From Acidobacteriota bacterium (GTDB taxonomy: Bacteria > Acidobacteriota > Terriglobia > Acidiferrales > UBA7541): a stretch of 64,000 bases of DNA. The stretch covers positions 1-64,000 of the forward strand of contig JABCZR010000002.1 in assembly GCA_013289585.1 (NCBI GenBank). Direction: 5' to 3'. Below the pieces are notes generated by a model. The model made no database searches and was not told the DNA's origin. It was given only the letters and a program-made list of their open reading frames with translations. The position numbers and the translations under genes were made by a program. Positions 34,976 to 42,906 of this stretch are shown piece after piece (position 1 is the first letter of the stretch; every line of letters starts with the position of its first letter).

Positions 34976-35479
34976 ATGAACCGAAACAGATTGGCTAAAC
35001 TTCTGGTGCTTGCACTGTGCATTGCTTTGCCAGCGTGGGCTGGCACGCATTCCGCCGCTGTCTTCAAGAAGCTGCAATCGCTCTCCGGAGACTGGGAAGG
35101 GAAAGACGACCACGGCATGCTCGTGAAAACCAGCTTTAAGGTTCTCGCCTCCGGGACGGCTGTCATGGAGACACTCTCCCCTTCGGGGATGGAGGAGATG
35201 GTTACCCTTTACAGCATGGACGGAGATGGAATCGCACTAGTCCATTACTGCCCCACGAACAATCAGCCGCGCATGCGCGTGGTTCCCGATTCCGACGATA
35301 TGAAGGAGCTCAGCTTCGACTTTCAGGGCGCGGGCAATCTGAAAACACCCGCCGCCGGCCACCAGCATCATCTGGTCATCCTCTTCGTCGATGCCGATCA
35401 CATCACTGAGACCTGGACGTGGCGCCAGGATGGCAAAGAAACTCCCATGGTTTTCCACCTCACCCGAAAAACCGGCTAA
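34976..35479 (+). CDS. Secreted β-rich protein, DUF1579-like
   Basis: The 167-residue product starts at ATG with GGAGG five bases upstream. A signal peptide ends near ALPAWAG. The body reads LQSLSGDWEGKDDHGMLVKTSFKVLASGTAVMETL and HQHHLVILFVDADHITETWTWRQDGKE. That is the lipocalin-like pattern of DUF1579/SnoaL-adjacent secreted proteins common in Acidobacteriota. It probably binds a small hydrophobic ligand; this is inference. Confidence 0.65.
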   Translation: MNRNRLAKLLVLALCIALPAWAGTHSAAVFKKLQSLSGDWEGKDDHGMLVKTSFKVLASGTAVMETLSPSGMEEMVTLYSMDGDGIALVHYCPTNNQPRMRVVPDSDDMKELSFDFQGAGNLKTPAAGHQHHLVILFVDADHITETWTWRQDGKETPMVFHLTRKTG

Positions 35480-35673
35480 ACCATCAAGACCGGCCGACGG
35501 TTCCGAGCCAGAAAAAATCTGCGTTGCCTTCCCGCAGTTCCTTTGCGCCTGAGGCATTCTTTGCGCTCCGTGATTTCGACTTGGCCTTGTCGGACAAGCT
35601 GGGAAGTGAGCAATGGCCCCGCACCGCTAGCCGTCCGGCGGCCAAATCAGGATTCTGCTATCCTGAAAATGAC

Positions 35674-37125
35674 ATGACCTCGTTGCTAAAGCGCAACTTT
35701 TCGGGACTTGCATCCCTGTTCCTGCTGGTCGGGTGTCTCCTCGCCGGCGCCAATACACAAGCTCAGGAAGCCGCGGTTGCGCCGCGACCCGGGGATTCCA
35801 GAAGCACATCCAACGCTGACTTCGTTGCCGCAGCCGATGAAGTCCTCGGACAAATGAGCGAAATAACTGGATTAAAACTCCGCACGCCGCTGAAGAAATC
35901 ATTGCGGTCGCGCGAGGAAATCCGCGCTTACATCATCAAGCAGATGGACGAAGACAAGAATGCCGCCGAACGCTACGCGGGAGCTCGCGGCGCCGAAGCC
36001 TTCGGCCTGCTGCCTAAGGGATTCGACTTCGATACTTTCATGGTGAATGTGCTCACCGAACAGGTCGAAGGGCTGTACGATCCCAAAGCACGCGAGTTCT
36101 ATATCGCGGACTGGAGTCCGCTAGAAGACCAGCGCATGGTGATGGCCCACGAGTTGACGCACGCGCTGCAGGACCAGTATTTCGATATCGACGCCTGGGA
36201 GAAAGCGGCCAGGCCGAATGACGACGCCGAATTGGCGCGCGATGCCGTGATTGAAGGAAGTGCTACCGCCGCGATGGTCGATTACCTGATGCGCGACACC
36301 GGGAAATCGATCAAGGATCTCCCGGAATTCGACCCCTCGATGTTGCTCGGAGACCTTGGCAGCACGCCGACTCTGCAAAAGGCGCCGCCTTTCATCAAGG
36401 ATGCGCTGATCTTTCCCTATCTGAGCGGAATGGCCTTTTCGGCCGCGATTTTGAAGAACACCGGCTGGTCCGGACTTCCGGGCGTGTTTGCGAAGCCGCC
36501 GGTTTCCACGCAACAGATCATGCACCCGGCCCTTTATCGTTCGGGACGAATTCCAAAGACCGTCACGCTCCCGCGCATCGAGAAGCTGCTTGGCGGCAAC
36601 TGGTCAAAGCTCGATGAGAACGTGATGGGAGAATTTGGGTGGAAGGAAGTTCTGAAGCAATTTCTCGACGCCGACCGCGCTAAAACCATGGCCGCGGCCT
36701 GGGCGGGTGACTGGTATTCGGTCTACGAAGAGAAGCAGAGCAAACGGCTGGTCTTAGTGACGCGCTTGCAGCTCGACAGCGAGGAACATGCCGAGCGATT
36801 CTTTGGCCAATACTCGGAAGCGTTGGAGAAAAAATATTCGGAGCGCACAAACCTGCTGCGCCGCTCCAGCTTCTTTTCATTTGATAGCCCGGAGGGAAGC
36901 GTATTCCTGAATTGTTTCGGAACAGAATGTGTGACCCTGGAAGGCACGACGCGCAAGGTATTCGATGGTTTGATCAAAGAGCTGAACTGGCCGATGGCGC
37001 CTCAGCCGACAGAGCGACTCGGCTCTTCCATTCCAGAGAAGACTGCCAGGGATATTGGATTTTCCGAAGACCGCGTGACCGCAAGCCTGGCTGGCTTGCG
37101 GTCACAATTCTCGGCGGCACGATAG
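35674..37125 (+). CDS. Secreted zinc metallopeptidase (HExxH)
   Basis: The 483-residue protein starts at MTSLLKRN with a signal peptide ending near ANTQAQ. HExxH is His159–Glu160–His163 (VMAHELTHALQDQ), and Glu194 (VIEGSATAAM) is the likely third zinc ligand. That makes it a gluzincin-type enzyme. The flanking GLYDPKAREFYIAD and LIFPYLSGMAFSAAIL blocks are typical of predicted Zn-dependent proteases of Acidobacteriota. It probably works in the periplasm. The last codons lie within a perfect 13-bp inverted repeat, and it converges on the PP2C gene with four bases between stops. Confidence 0.82.
   Translation: MTSLLKRNFSGLASLFLLVGCLLAGANTQAQEAAVAPRPGDSRSTSNADFVAAADEVLGQMSEITGLKLRTPLKKSLRSREEIRAYIIKQMDEDKNAAERYAGARGAEAFGLLPKGFDFDTFMVNVLTEQVEGLYDPKAREFYIADWSPLEDQRMVMAHELTHALQDQYFDIDAWEKAARPNDDAELARDAVIEGSATAAMVDYLMRDTGKSIKDLPEFDPSMLLGDLGSTPTLQKAPPFIKDALIFPYLSGMAFSAAILKNTGWSGLPGVFAKPPVSTQQIMHPALYRSGRIPKTVTLPRIEKLLGGNWSKLDENVMGEFGWKEVLKQFLDADRAKTMAAAWAGDWYSVYEEKQSKRLVLVTRLQLDSEEHAERFFGQYSEALEKKYSERTNLLRRSSFFSFDSPEGSVFLNCFGTECVTLEGTTRKVFDGLIKELNWPMAPQPTERLGSSIPEKTARDIGFSEDRVTASLAGLRSQFSAAR
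37075..37105. terminator. 13-bp inverted repeat between convergent genes
   Basis: GTGACCGCAAGCC (37075–37087) and GGCTTGCGGTCAC (37093–37105) are exact reverse complements around a five-base loop. They are embedded in the final codons of the peptidase, which converges on the PP2C gene. No strong T-run follows on either strand, although the plus strand continues into AATTC…GAATTTTAATT. It may be a bidirectional terminator of weak type or an mRNA 3' stabiliser. Confidence 0.5.
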
Positions 37126-37129
37126 AATT

Positions 37130-38152
37130 TTAATTCGCCCGGCGCACAGCGAGAAGCGTCAAATCGTCCGTTTGTTTCGACCCCTCCCCAAAGCTGAGCA
37201 TGTCTTCGAGACACTTGGAGATTAGGCCATCAGGCTCGATACCGGTGTGCCGCGCCGCGAAAGCGCGGATTCGCTGGAGGCCGTATTCCTGGCCTGCGGA
37301 ATTCCGCGATTCCGTCAAGCCGTCGGTATAGAGAAAAAGTGTGTCGCCCTGAGCCAGAGTAAGCCGGTGGACAGGGAAGCGCGTGCTGCAGAACATTCCC
37401 AGGGGCACACCCGTGGAATCCTTCGGTGTCGCTCCGTCACTGTGGATGTGAAGCACGGGAAGATGGCCCGCGCTGACAAACTCCACGGAACCGTCACACG
37501 CGGCGCGCCCGATGACGAGCGTTGCGTATTGACCGGCAAGGGTACTTTCGCAGAAAATGCGGTTGGCGTCTTCCACCATGCGATCGAGTGGGAGGGCGGC
37601 CTCGGCGAGGCTGCGGATCGTCGCATGAAGATGGCTCATGAGCATGGATGCGGCGACGCCTTTGCCGGAGACGTCCCCAAGCATAAAAAGCAGTCCCGCT
37701 TCTGTTTCGAGAAGGTCGCAGTAATCGCCACTTACCATTCCCGCGGGTTGATAATGATAGCGAACGTTCCAGCCTGCCGGGGCGAGGCTGATTTTGGGCA
37801 AGAGTGCACGCTGGATGCGCGCGGCCAGGGATAGATCGCTCTCCAACGCGCGTTGCTCAGCGTTCGAGAGATGGTCAAGGCAGAAGCGCACCAGGGGATC
37901 AACGAGCAGGCGCTCCGCTTCGATGCTTTCGTGGCACTCCTCACAGATTCCAAATGTTCCCTGATCGATTTGACTGAGCGCCGTGTCCACAGCTGCCAGG
38001 AGTTGCGAAAGCGAGGCGTCTGCGGCGGGCGAATGCAAGGCTGCATGAAGGCGCTTGCGGCGCTGTTCCAGTTCGGAGCGAAGATAGGTCTGTTCGGCAG
38101 TGATCATAGAACCTCCTGCCATAGGTTGCTGTTTCGCGGCTGAACTTTCCAT
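37130..38152 (-). CDS. PP2C-type (SpoIIE-like) phosphatase with DksA-like zinc finger
   Basis: The 340-residue protein starts at ATG with GGAGG seven bases upstream. Residues ~20–100 are a helical hairpin ending in a DksA/TraR-like finger: CEEC plus CLDHL (GICEECHESIEAERLLVDPLVRFCLDHL spans the site, Cys-x2-Cys … Cys-x2-His). The PP2C domain follows (ARIQRALLP, MVSGDYCDLL, LGDVSGKGVAASMLMSHL, FVSAGHLPVLHI, LFLYTDGLTESRN, DDLTLLAVRR). Metal-binding aspartates are intact. SpoIIE-like phosphatases usually act on anti-sigma-factor antagonists. The finger could allow it to bind RNA polymerase or another partner. Confidence 0.82.
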   Translation of the reverse strand: MESSAAKQQPMAGGSMITAEQTYLRSELEQRRKRLHAALHSPAADASLSQLLAAVDTALSQIDQGTFGICEECHESIEAERLLVDPLVRFCLDHLSNAEQRALESDLSLAARIQRALLPKISLAPAGWNVRYHYQPAGMVSGDYCDLLETEAGLLFMLGDVSGKGVAASMLMSHLHATIRSLAEAALPLDRMVEDANRIFCESTLAGQYATLVIGRAACDGSVEFVSAGHLPVLHIHSDGATPKDSTGVPLGMFCSTRFPVHRLTLAQGDTLFLYTDGLTESRNSAGQEYGLQRIRAFAARHTGIEPDGLISKCLEDMLSFGEGSKQTDDLTLLAVRRAN

Positions 38153-38190
38153 CCGATTTCCTCCTTTGAACGAGGAACACAGGAAGTGCT

Positions 38191-39549
38191 CTAGCGCTGA
38201 CGGTATAGGCTCTCTGCTTCCAATTCCCCGGCCAATCGTGAAATAGCGAGCGCTTCTGGCACGTCAGTACCGATTTTCATTCGATGCCGCAAACGTGCGA
38301 GACGATGCAGGAATTTTTGCTCCTGGCGGGCGGAACGGGCTGCGAGATACGGATCGCGGGAGGTGCCATTTTGGCGCCTGAGTTTCGAAACAGCGAGCAG
38401 AGCGAACTCCGCCGCGCGGTTCAGGTCTTCGGCGTGGCGCTCGTAATGGATCGCCAATTGTTCGCAGGCATAAACGCCATCCTGCGGGTCGGTGACGAGT
38501 TCCTGCCAGATCTCGGCGGCTCGGGCGTGCTCGCCGCGGCGTTTTGCCATAAGGGCCAGATCACGACGCGCCTTGGGGCGAAATTCGGCAGGCAGCCCGG
38601 AGTTGAGCGCCTGCGCGCACGCGGAATGCGCGCGCTCGGGTTCTCCGCGACGCTGGAGAAACCTCGATAGGCCGAAGAGGTCCAGGCTTTCCATTTCATT
38701 GGTAGCGCTGGGCGTTTCCGAAAGCAGGCCATTGATCTTGCAGAAGAGCGCGGCGAGTCCGCGCAAATCCATCTGGTTGTGGCGAACGATGCCGGCGATG
38801 GGTTCCACTGGCCCGCCGCGGAGATAATCGAAGTAGTACTGCGGGATCAGCGCGGATGCTACGTCATCGTTGCGGTGCCAGCCGAGGCGGGGGGCGTCGA
38901 GAACTTGGCGTTCCAACTCCACGAGCCGCACCGAGCCGAGACGGAACTTCCACAGCGCACGGGCGGGATGTAGCAGGTCGAGATGAGAGGAGAGTGTCGG
39001 CGCGGCAATGGAGCGCGTCATGGTGAAGCGGCTCTCGAGCAGCGGCCAGTCAAAGGACTTGCCATTGAAGGTTACCAGCACGGGACGCGCGGCGATGCGC
39101 GCGGAGAGTTCGTAAAGCAGGGAATATTCCTCCGTGAAATCGCGCATGACGAGTTGTTCGATTTGTAATCCGCCAGCATCCCACCACGCCAGACCTATCA
39201 GGAACGCGTAAGTGCCCGTGCCTCCTGCCAGGCCCGTTGTTTCGGTATCCAGGAAGAGCCATTTCGTAGGATCGGCCAGGGCTGCGCGCGCCCGTCGCGA
39301 AAGCAATTCATCGCGTGTGCGCGAAAGTAATCCCAGTGAGACGGGATGAGGATCCACAAATTCCGGAGTGGAGAACCAGTTTCGAACGGCGAGGTGCTCA
39401 CCAAACTGATTCCTCGCAACCCCTGCGCCGAGGACTCGGCCGAGAGCATCCTCTTCGCCTGGGGCGCGCAGCGAGGCAGGCCGCGCGGGCGCAGGGCGCG
39501 CTGGCTTTAGCGCTGCGAGTCGCGCGAATTTGTCGGCAGTTGCGGACAT
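38191..39549 (-). CDS. mrfB: MrfB/YprB-like DEDD exonuclease with TPR tail
   Basis: The 452-residue protein has a RNase-H-like exonuclease core: FLDTETTGLAGGTGTYAFLIG (Asp/Glu), TFNGKSFDWPLLESRF, HLDLLHPARALW, HNQMDLRGLAAL. The C-terminal ~150 residues are TPR-like helices (SRFLQRRGEPERAHSACAQAL…). In Bacillus subtilis MrfB (YprB) works with the MrfA helicase in repair of mitomycin adducts. Here its ATG directly abuts the stop of the helicase gene, with no intergenic base, giving the same pair. The catalytic acids needed for nuclease activity are visible. Confidence 0.85.
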   Translation of the reverse strand: MSATADKFARLAALKPARPAPARPASLRAPGEEDALGRVLGAGVARNQFGEHLAVRNWFSTPEFVDPHPVSLGLLSRTRDELLSRRARAALADPTKWLFLDTETTGLAGGTGTYAFLIGLAWWDAGGLQIEQLVMRDFTEEYSLLYELSARIAARPVLVTFNGKSFDWPLLESRFTMTRSIAAPTLSSHLDLLHPARALWKFRLGSVRLVELERQVLDAPRLGWHRNDDVASALIPQYYFDYLRGGPVEPIAGIVRHNQMDLRGLAALFCKINGLLSETPSATNEMESLDLFGLSRFLQRRGEPERAHSACAQALNSGLPAEFRPKARRDLALMAKRRGEHARAAEIWQELVTDPQDGVYACEQLAIHYERHAEDLNRAAEFALLAVSKLRRQNGTSRDPYLAARSARQEQKFLHRLARLRHRMKIGTDVPEALAISRLAGELEAESLYRQR

Positions 39550-41991
39550 CTACGCACACAACCTGTCGAGAATGGCGAGCGCGGCCTCTTTTGCGCGGGG
39601 AGCGAGATCGCCGGCGGGGCCGACGCAGGAGGGGCAGCCCTGCTCGCAAGTGCAGGCGGAAATGAGTTCGCGCGTTTTTTGCATCAGGAGAGCGTGCGTT
39701 CGAAAGAGAGGTTCGGAGAAGCCGATGCCGCCGGGGTAGGCGTCGAAGAGGTAGAGATTTGGTTCGAAGAATTCTTTGGCGTTGGCGGAGACGGCGTCTT
39801 GCATGCGCGTTGGACTGAAATCAGAGCTTGAGGACGGATCGAGTGAGGAGCGGACAGACAGGAATGTCTGTCCTACGGATGCGTCCGGGGGGCGCTCGCC
39901 GATGGCGGTGCCTAGATCGCGGCGGTCGCACATCAGGAGCAGGGTGGCGACGGATTCGAGGGCGTGGAGCAGGCCGAACATGCCGCTTTGTCGCTCGCTC
40001 ACGCTGAACGGGAGCGAATCGAGGAGCGGGCGCTCGAGGGTAATCCAGTAAGAGGTGGTGTGCATTTCGTTTTCGGGGAGTTCGAGTTTGCCGTCGCCGA
40101 TATTTTCGTTGGTGAAAAATTTTATTTTTTTGAAGCCGACGACCTGGGAACGCACGAGGACATCGCCGTGAGAGAAAGATATCGCAGAGGAAAACTCCGA
40201 TTCCGCGCCGCGAGAAGTGGCAGCGATCTCAAGGACGCGGACCTGGGTGTAGCGGACGGCGTCGGTGTAGTAGTCGGCGTCGACTTGCTTGACGTAGGCT
40301 TTGCGTTCCTTGAAGTCGAGATGCTCGACGTGATACTGGCGGCCGCCGTGGAGGTAGATGGCCTTTTCGTGGACAAAGACAAGTGCGCTGGGAAAATCAA
40401 TTTCGGCGATGACGTTGGGTTCGCCGCTTAGGTCAATGATGATGAAATTATCGCTGGTGATGGAGCGCAAGCTGATGGTGTCGGCGGGGTAAGCTTCGTG
40501 GGTCCAGTGATAATTATCGCCGGCGAGATGCAGAAATCCGGCTTCGGCGAGCCTGGCGCAGAGATCGGGCAGGTCAACATCGCCGAATTTATCGCTGGGG
40601 GAGATGGGCAATTCGAATGCAGCGCATTTCAGATGGTTGATGAGGATTTCGAGATTGTCCGGCTGGATGAATGCGTGCTCCGGCGTATTGCCAAAAAAAT
40701 AATCGGGATGGCGGACGATAAATTGATCGAGTGGTGAGGAGGAAGCCACCAACACGGCGCAGGAGCTTCCGCTGCGGCGTCCGGCGCGTCCGGCGCGCTG
40801 CCATGTGGCGGCGATGGTGCCGGGGTAGCCGGCCATGACCACGGTGTCGAGCGAGCCGACATCGATGCCAAGCTCGAGGGCGCTGGTGGAAACCACGCCG
40901 CGAATTTTTCCATCGCGGAGGCCGCGTTCGATTTCGCGGCGCTCGTTGGGCAAATAGCCGCCGCGGTAGCCACGAATCGTCTGGGGTTTGCCTGGCAGAT
41001 TTGGATTGGCTTGCTGTAAGTAGGTGAGGAGAATTTCCGTGTGCAAACGCGAGTTGGCGAAAACCATGGTTTGTAAATCGTGTTTCAGGAATTCCTGCGC
41101 GACACGGGAAGATTCGTTGATGTAACTGCGGCGAATGCCGAGAGCTCGATTTACGACGGGCGGATTGTAGAAAACAAAAGTTTTTTCGGCGGCGGGCGCC
41201 CCATTCGAATTGAGAACTTCCACTTCGGATTCCAGAAGGCGCGTGGCGAGATCTCCGGGATTTGCAATGGTTGCCGAGCAGCAGATGAACTGGGGATCGC
41301 GGCCGTAAAAGTGCGCGATGCGGCGAAGCCGCCGCAATACATTGCACAAGTGGCTGCCAAAGACGCCGCGGTAGGTGTGCAGTTCGTCGATCACTATGTA
41401 GCGAAGGTTCTCGAAGAGGCGTGTCCAGCGCGTGTGGTGCGGCAGGATTCCGGTGTGCAGCATGTCCGGGTTGGTGAGGACGACGTGGCCTTTTTCGCGG
41501 ATGGCTTTGCGGGCGTCGGCGGGAGTGTCGCCGTCGTAGGTGAAGACGCCGAAGCGATCGTCGAGGCGCTGGTTCAGGTCGTGGAGTTCGGCGAGCTGGT
41601 CCTGCGCGAGAGCCTTGGTAGGGAAGAGGTAGAGCGCGCGAGTGTCGGAATTTTCCAGGACATCGTTTAAGACGGGCAAGTTGTAGCAGAGCGTTTTTCC
41701 GGAAGCGGTAGGCGTGACGATGACGACGTTCTTGCCGGTGTGGACCGCCTCCACTGCCGCGGCTTGATGGGTGTACAGGCGGCGAATGCCTTTTGCAATG
41801 TAGGCTGAGACGAGCTCAGGATTTATCCAGGCCGGGAAGTCTGCCCATTGGGCTTCGCGGGCCGGAATATGATGCACGGCGGTGAGGACCTCACCATTGA
41901 CGTCGCGGGAGGCGAATGCATCGAGGACTCGGTGGACGCGTGTAACCGATGTGGGGATGGCGGCGTGGCGGACGGCTAGCGCGTCGGGCAT
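39550..41991 (-). CDS. mrfA: MrfA/YprA-like DEAD/DEAH-box helicase
   Basis: The 813-residue SF2 helicase has TPTASGKTLCYNLPVL (Walker A), the box II DELHTYRG, SATIANP, ALELGIDVGSLDTVVMAGYPG and QRAGRAGRRSG. A C-terminal DUF1998-type module ends in a cysteine cluster (CTCEQGCPSC) for zinc. These are the marks of MrfA, a repair helicase paired with the MrfB exonuclease that follows. A palindromic repeat lies in frame in the variable region before the zinc module and adds a GQTFLSVRSS segment. It sits in a loop-like region, so function is probably retained. Confidence 0.9.
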   Translation of the reverse strand: MPDALAVRHAAIPTSVTRVHRVLDAFASRDVNGEVLTAVHHIPAREAQWADFPAWINPELVSAYIAKGIRRLYTHQAAAVEAVHTGKNVVIVTPTASGKTLCYNLPVLNDVLENSDTRALYLFPTKALAQDQLAELHDLNQRLDDRFGVFTYDGDTPADARKAIREKGHVVLTNPDMLHTGILPHHTRWTRLFENLRYIVIDELHTYRGVFGSHLCNVLRRLRRIAHFYGRDPQFICCSATIANPGDLATRLLESEVEVLNSNGAPAAEKTFVFYNPPVVNRALGIRRSYINESSRVAQEFLKHDLQTMVFANSRLHTEILLTYLQQANPNLPGKPQTIRGYRGGYLPNERREIERGLRDGKIRGVVSTSALELGIDVGSLDTVVMAGYPGTIAATWQRAGRAGRRSGSSCAVLVASSSPLDQFIVRHPDYFFGNTPEHAFIQPDNLEILINHLKCAAFELPISPSDKFGDVDLPDLCARLAEAGFLHLAGDNYHWTHEAYPADTISLRSITSDNFIIIDLSGEPNVIAEIDFPSALVFVHEKAIYLHGGRQYHVEHLDFKERKAYVKQVDADYYTDAVRYTQVRVLEIAATSRGAESEFSSAISFSHGDVLVRSQVVGFKKIKFFTNENIGDGKLELPENEMHTTSYWITLERPLLDSLPFSVSERQSGMFGLLHALESVATLLLMCDRRDLGTAIGERPPDASVGQTFLSVRSSLDPSSSSDFSPTRMQDAVSANAKEFFEPNLYLFDAYPGGIGFSEPLFRTHALLMQKTRELISACTCEQGCPSCVGPAGDLAPRAKEAALAILDRLCA
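39852..39873. repeat. Palindromic repeat inserted in mrfA coding sequence
   Basis: GGACAGACA (39852–39860) and TGTCTGTCC (39865–39873) are exact reverse complements around GGAA, followed by TACGG. Read on the gene strand this gives GQTFLSVRSS. Short palindromes that encode this peptide string recur, to my knowledge, in many unrelated proteins of Acidobacteriota and Planctomycetota, which suggests a mobile REP-like element tolerated inside genes. Confidence 0.65.
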
Positions 41992-42145
41992 GACAGGCCC
42001 CTTTCAGTGATTCGCCTTTTATTCGCTCACGGTAGCATGGGGCGTTTTGCGGTGCAAGAAGGAAAACGAGAGGCGGTGAGTGGAGGACAGGCGAGAACAC
42101 AGATCTCGCAGAAGTCTTGTGCGCACAGTTGGGTTCTGAACCGGG

Positions 42146-42174
42146 TTGCACGGAATAAGGGTTTCACGTATTAT
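42146..42174 (+). promoter_or_regulatory. Promoter of the vapBC-like genes
   Basis: TTGCAC (42146–42151) and TATTAT (42169–42174) have a 17-nt spacer. The ATG of the antitoxin is at 42181, seven bases after the −10, which is where transcription should begin. No Shine-Dalgarno is possible, so the message is probably leaderless. Confidence 0.6.
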
Positions 42175-42180
42175 GGGTAC

Positions 42181-42420
42181 ATGAATATTACGCTTTCCCT
42201 GCCCGACGACCTGGTGAAACGAGTGCGCAAAATTGCCGTGGATCGTGACACCACCTTGACGGGCCTCGTTCGAGAATACCTGAACGAAGTTGCGCGACAG
42301 GAAGCCGCGGCGGGCCGTAAACGTCGGGAGAGGGAAGCGTTGGAGCGCACCTTCGAACAGTTCCAATATAAAGTCGGAGAGAAAACCTGGAAGCGCGAAG
42401 ACCTTTATGAGCGCTCTTGA
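42181..42420 (+). CDS. VapB-like ribbon-helix-helix antitoxin
   Basis: The 79-residue protein begins MNITLSLPDDLVKRVRKIAVDRDTTLTGLVREYLNEV, the β-helix-helix of the MetJ/Arc fold that binds operator DNA. The charged tail (residues ~45–79) should wrap the toxin. The last 14 bp overlap the start of the PIN toxin gene, as in many toxin–antitoxin operons. Autorepression at the promoter immediately upstream is likely. The mRNA seems leaderless. Confidence 0.82.
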   Translation: MNITLSLPDDLVKRVRKIAVDRDTTLTGLVREYLNEVARQEAAAGRKRREREALERTFEQFQYKVGEKTWKREDLYERS

Positions 42421-42823
42421 ATTCCTGGACACGAATGTCCTGGTTTACGCTTACGATCCCAGCGAGCGACGAAAACAACAGATTGCACAGAGCCTGGTTC
42501 GCAAGGCGGTGGCGGGTGAGATCGCGGCCTCGAGCCAGGTGATTGCCGAATTCGCGGCGACGCTTCTTCACAAGCTCACCCCACCGGCCAGCCCAGAAAG
42601 TTTGATTGCTCTGCTCGATGCGCTCGGACCAATCAAGCTCGTCCCGCTTGATGGGGATGTTGTCCTCCGTGCGGTGCAGGCACGCGCTCAGTACGGATTA
42701 CATTTTTACGATGGAATGATTGTTGCCGCGGCCGAGCGCGGTGGCTGCCAAAAAATCTGGTCCGAAGATTTCAATGCGGGGCCGAATTATTTCGGCATTC
42801 CCGTGGAGAATCCCTTTTCCTGA
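42407..42823 (+). CDS. VapC-like PIN-domain toxin (ribonuclease)
   Basis: The 138-residue PIN domain keeps the acidic residues of the active site: Asp8 (FLDTNVLVYAYD), Glu48 (VIAEFAATL), Asp102 (YDGMIVAAAE) and the SED segment at 119–121. VapC toxins cleave tRNA or rRNA. It starts inside the end of the antitoxin gene, overlapping by 14 bp. Confidence 0.86.
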   Translation: MSALEFLDTNVLVYAYDPSERRKQQIAQSLVRKAVAGEIAASSQVIAEFAATLLHKLTPPASPESLIALLDALGPIKLVPLDGDVVLRAVQARAQYGLHFYDGMIVAAAERGGCQKIWSEDFNAGPNYFGIPVENPFS

Positions 42824-42906
42824 GCCGTGCAACGGATGCCCCGCCAATCTGAGTGCTAGAAATGCCTCTGCGTGCTCTCTTTACCAGCGGCAGCCAGACG
42901 CCAGCG

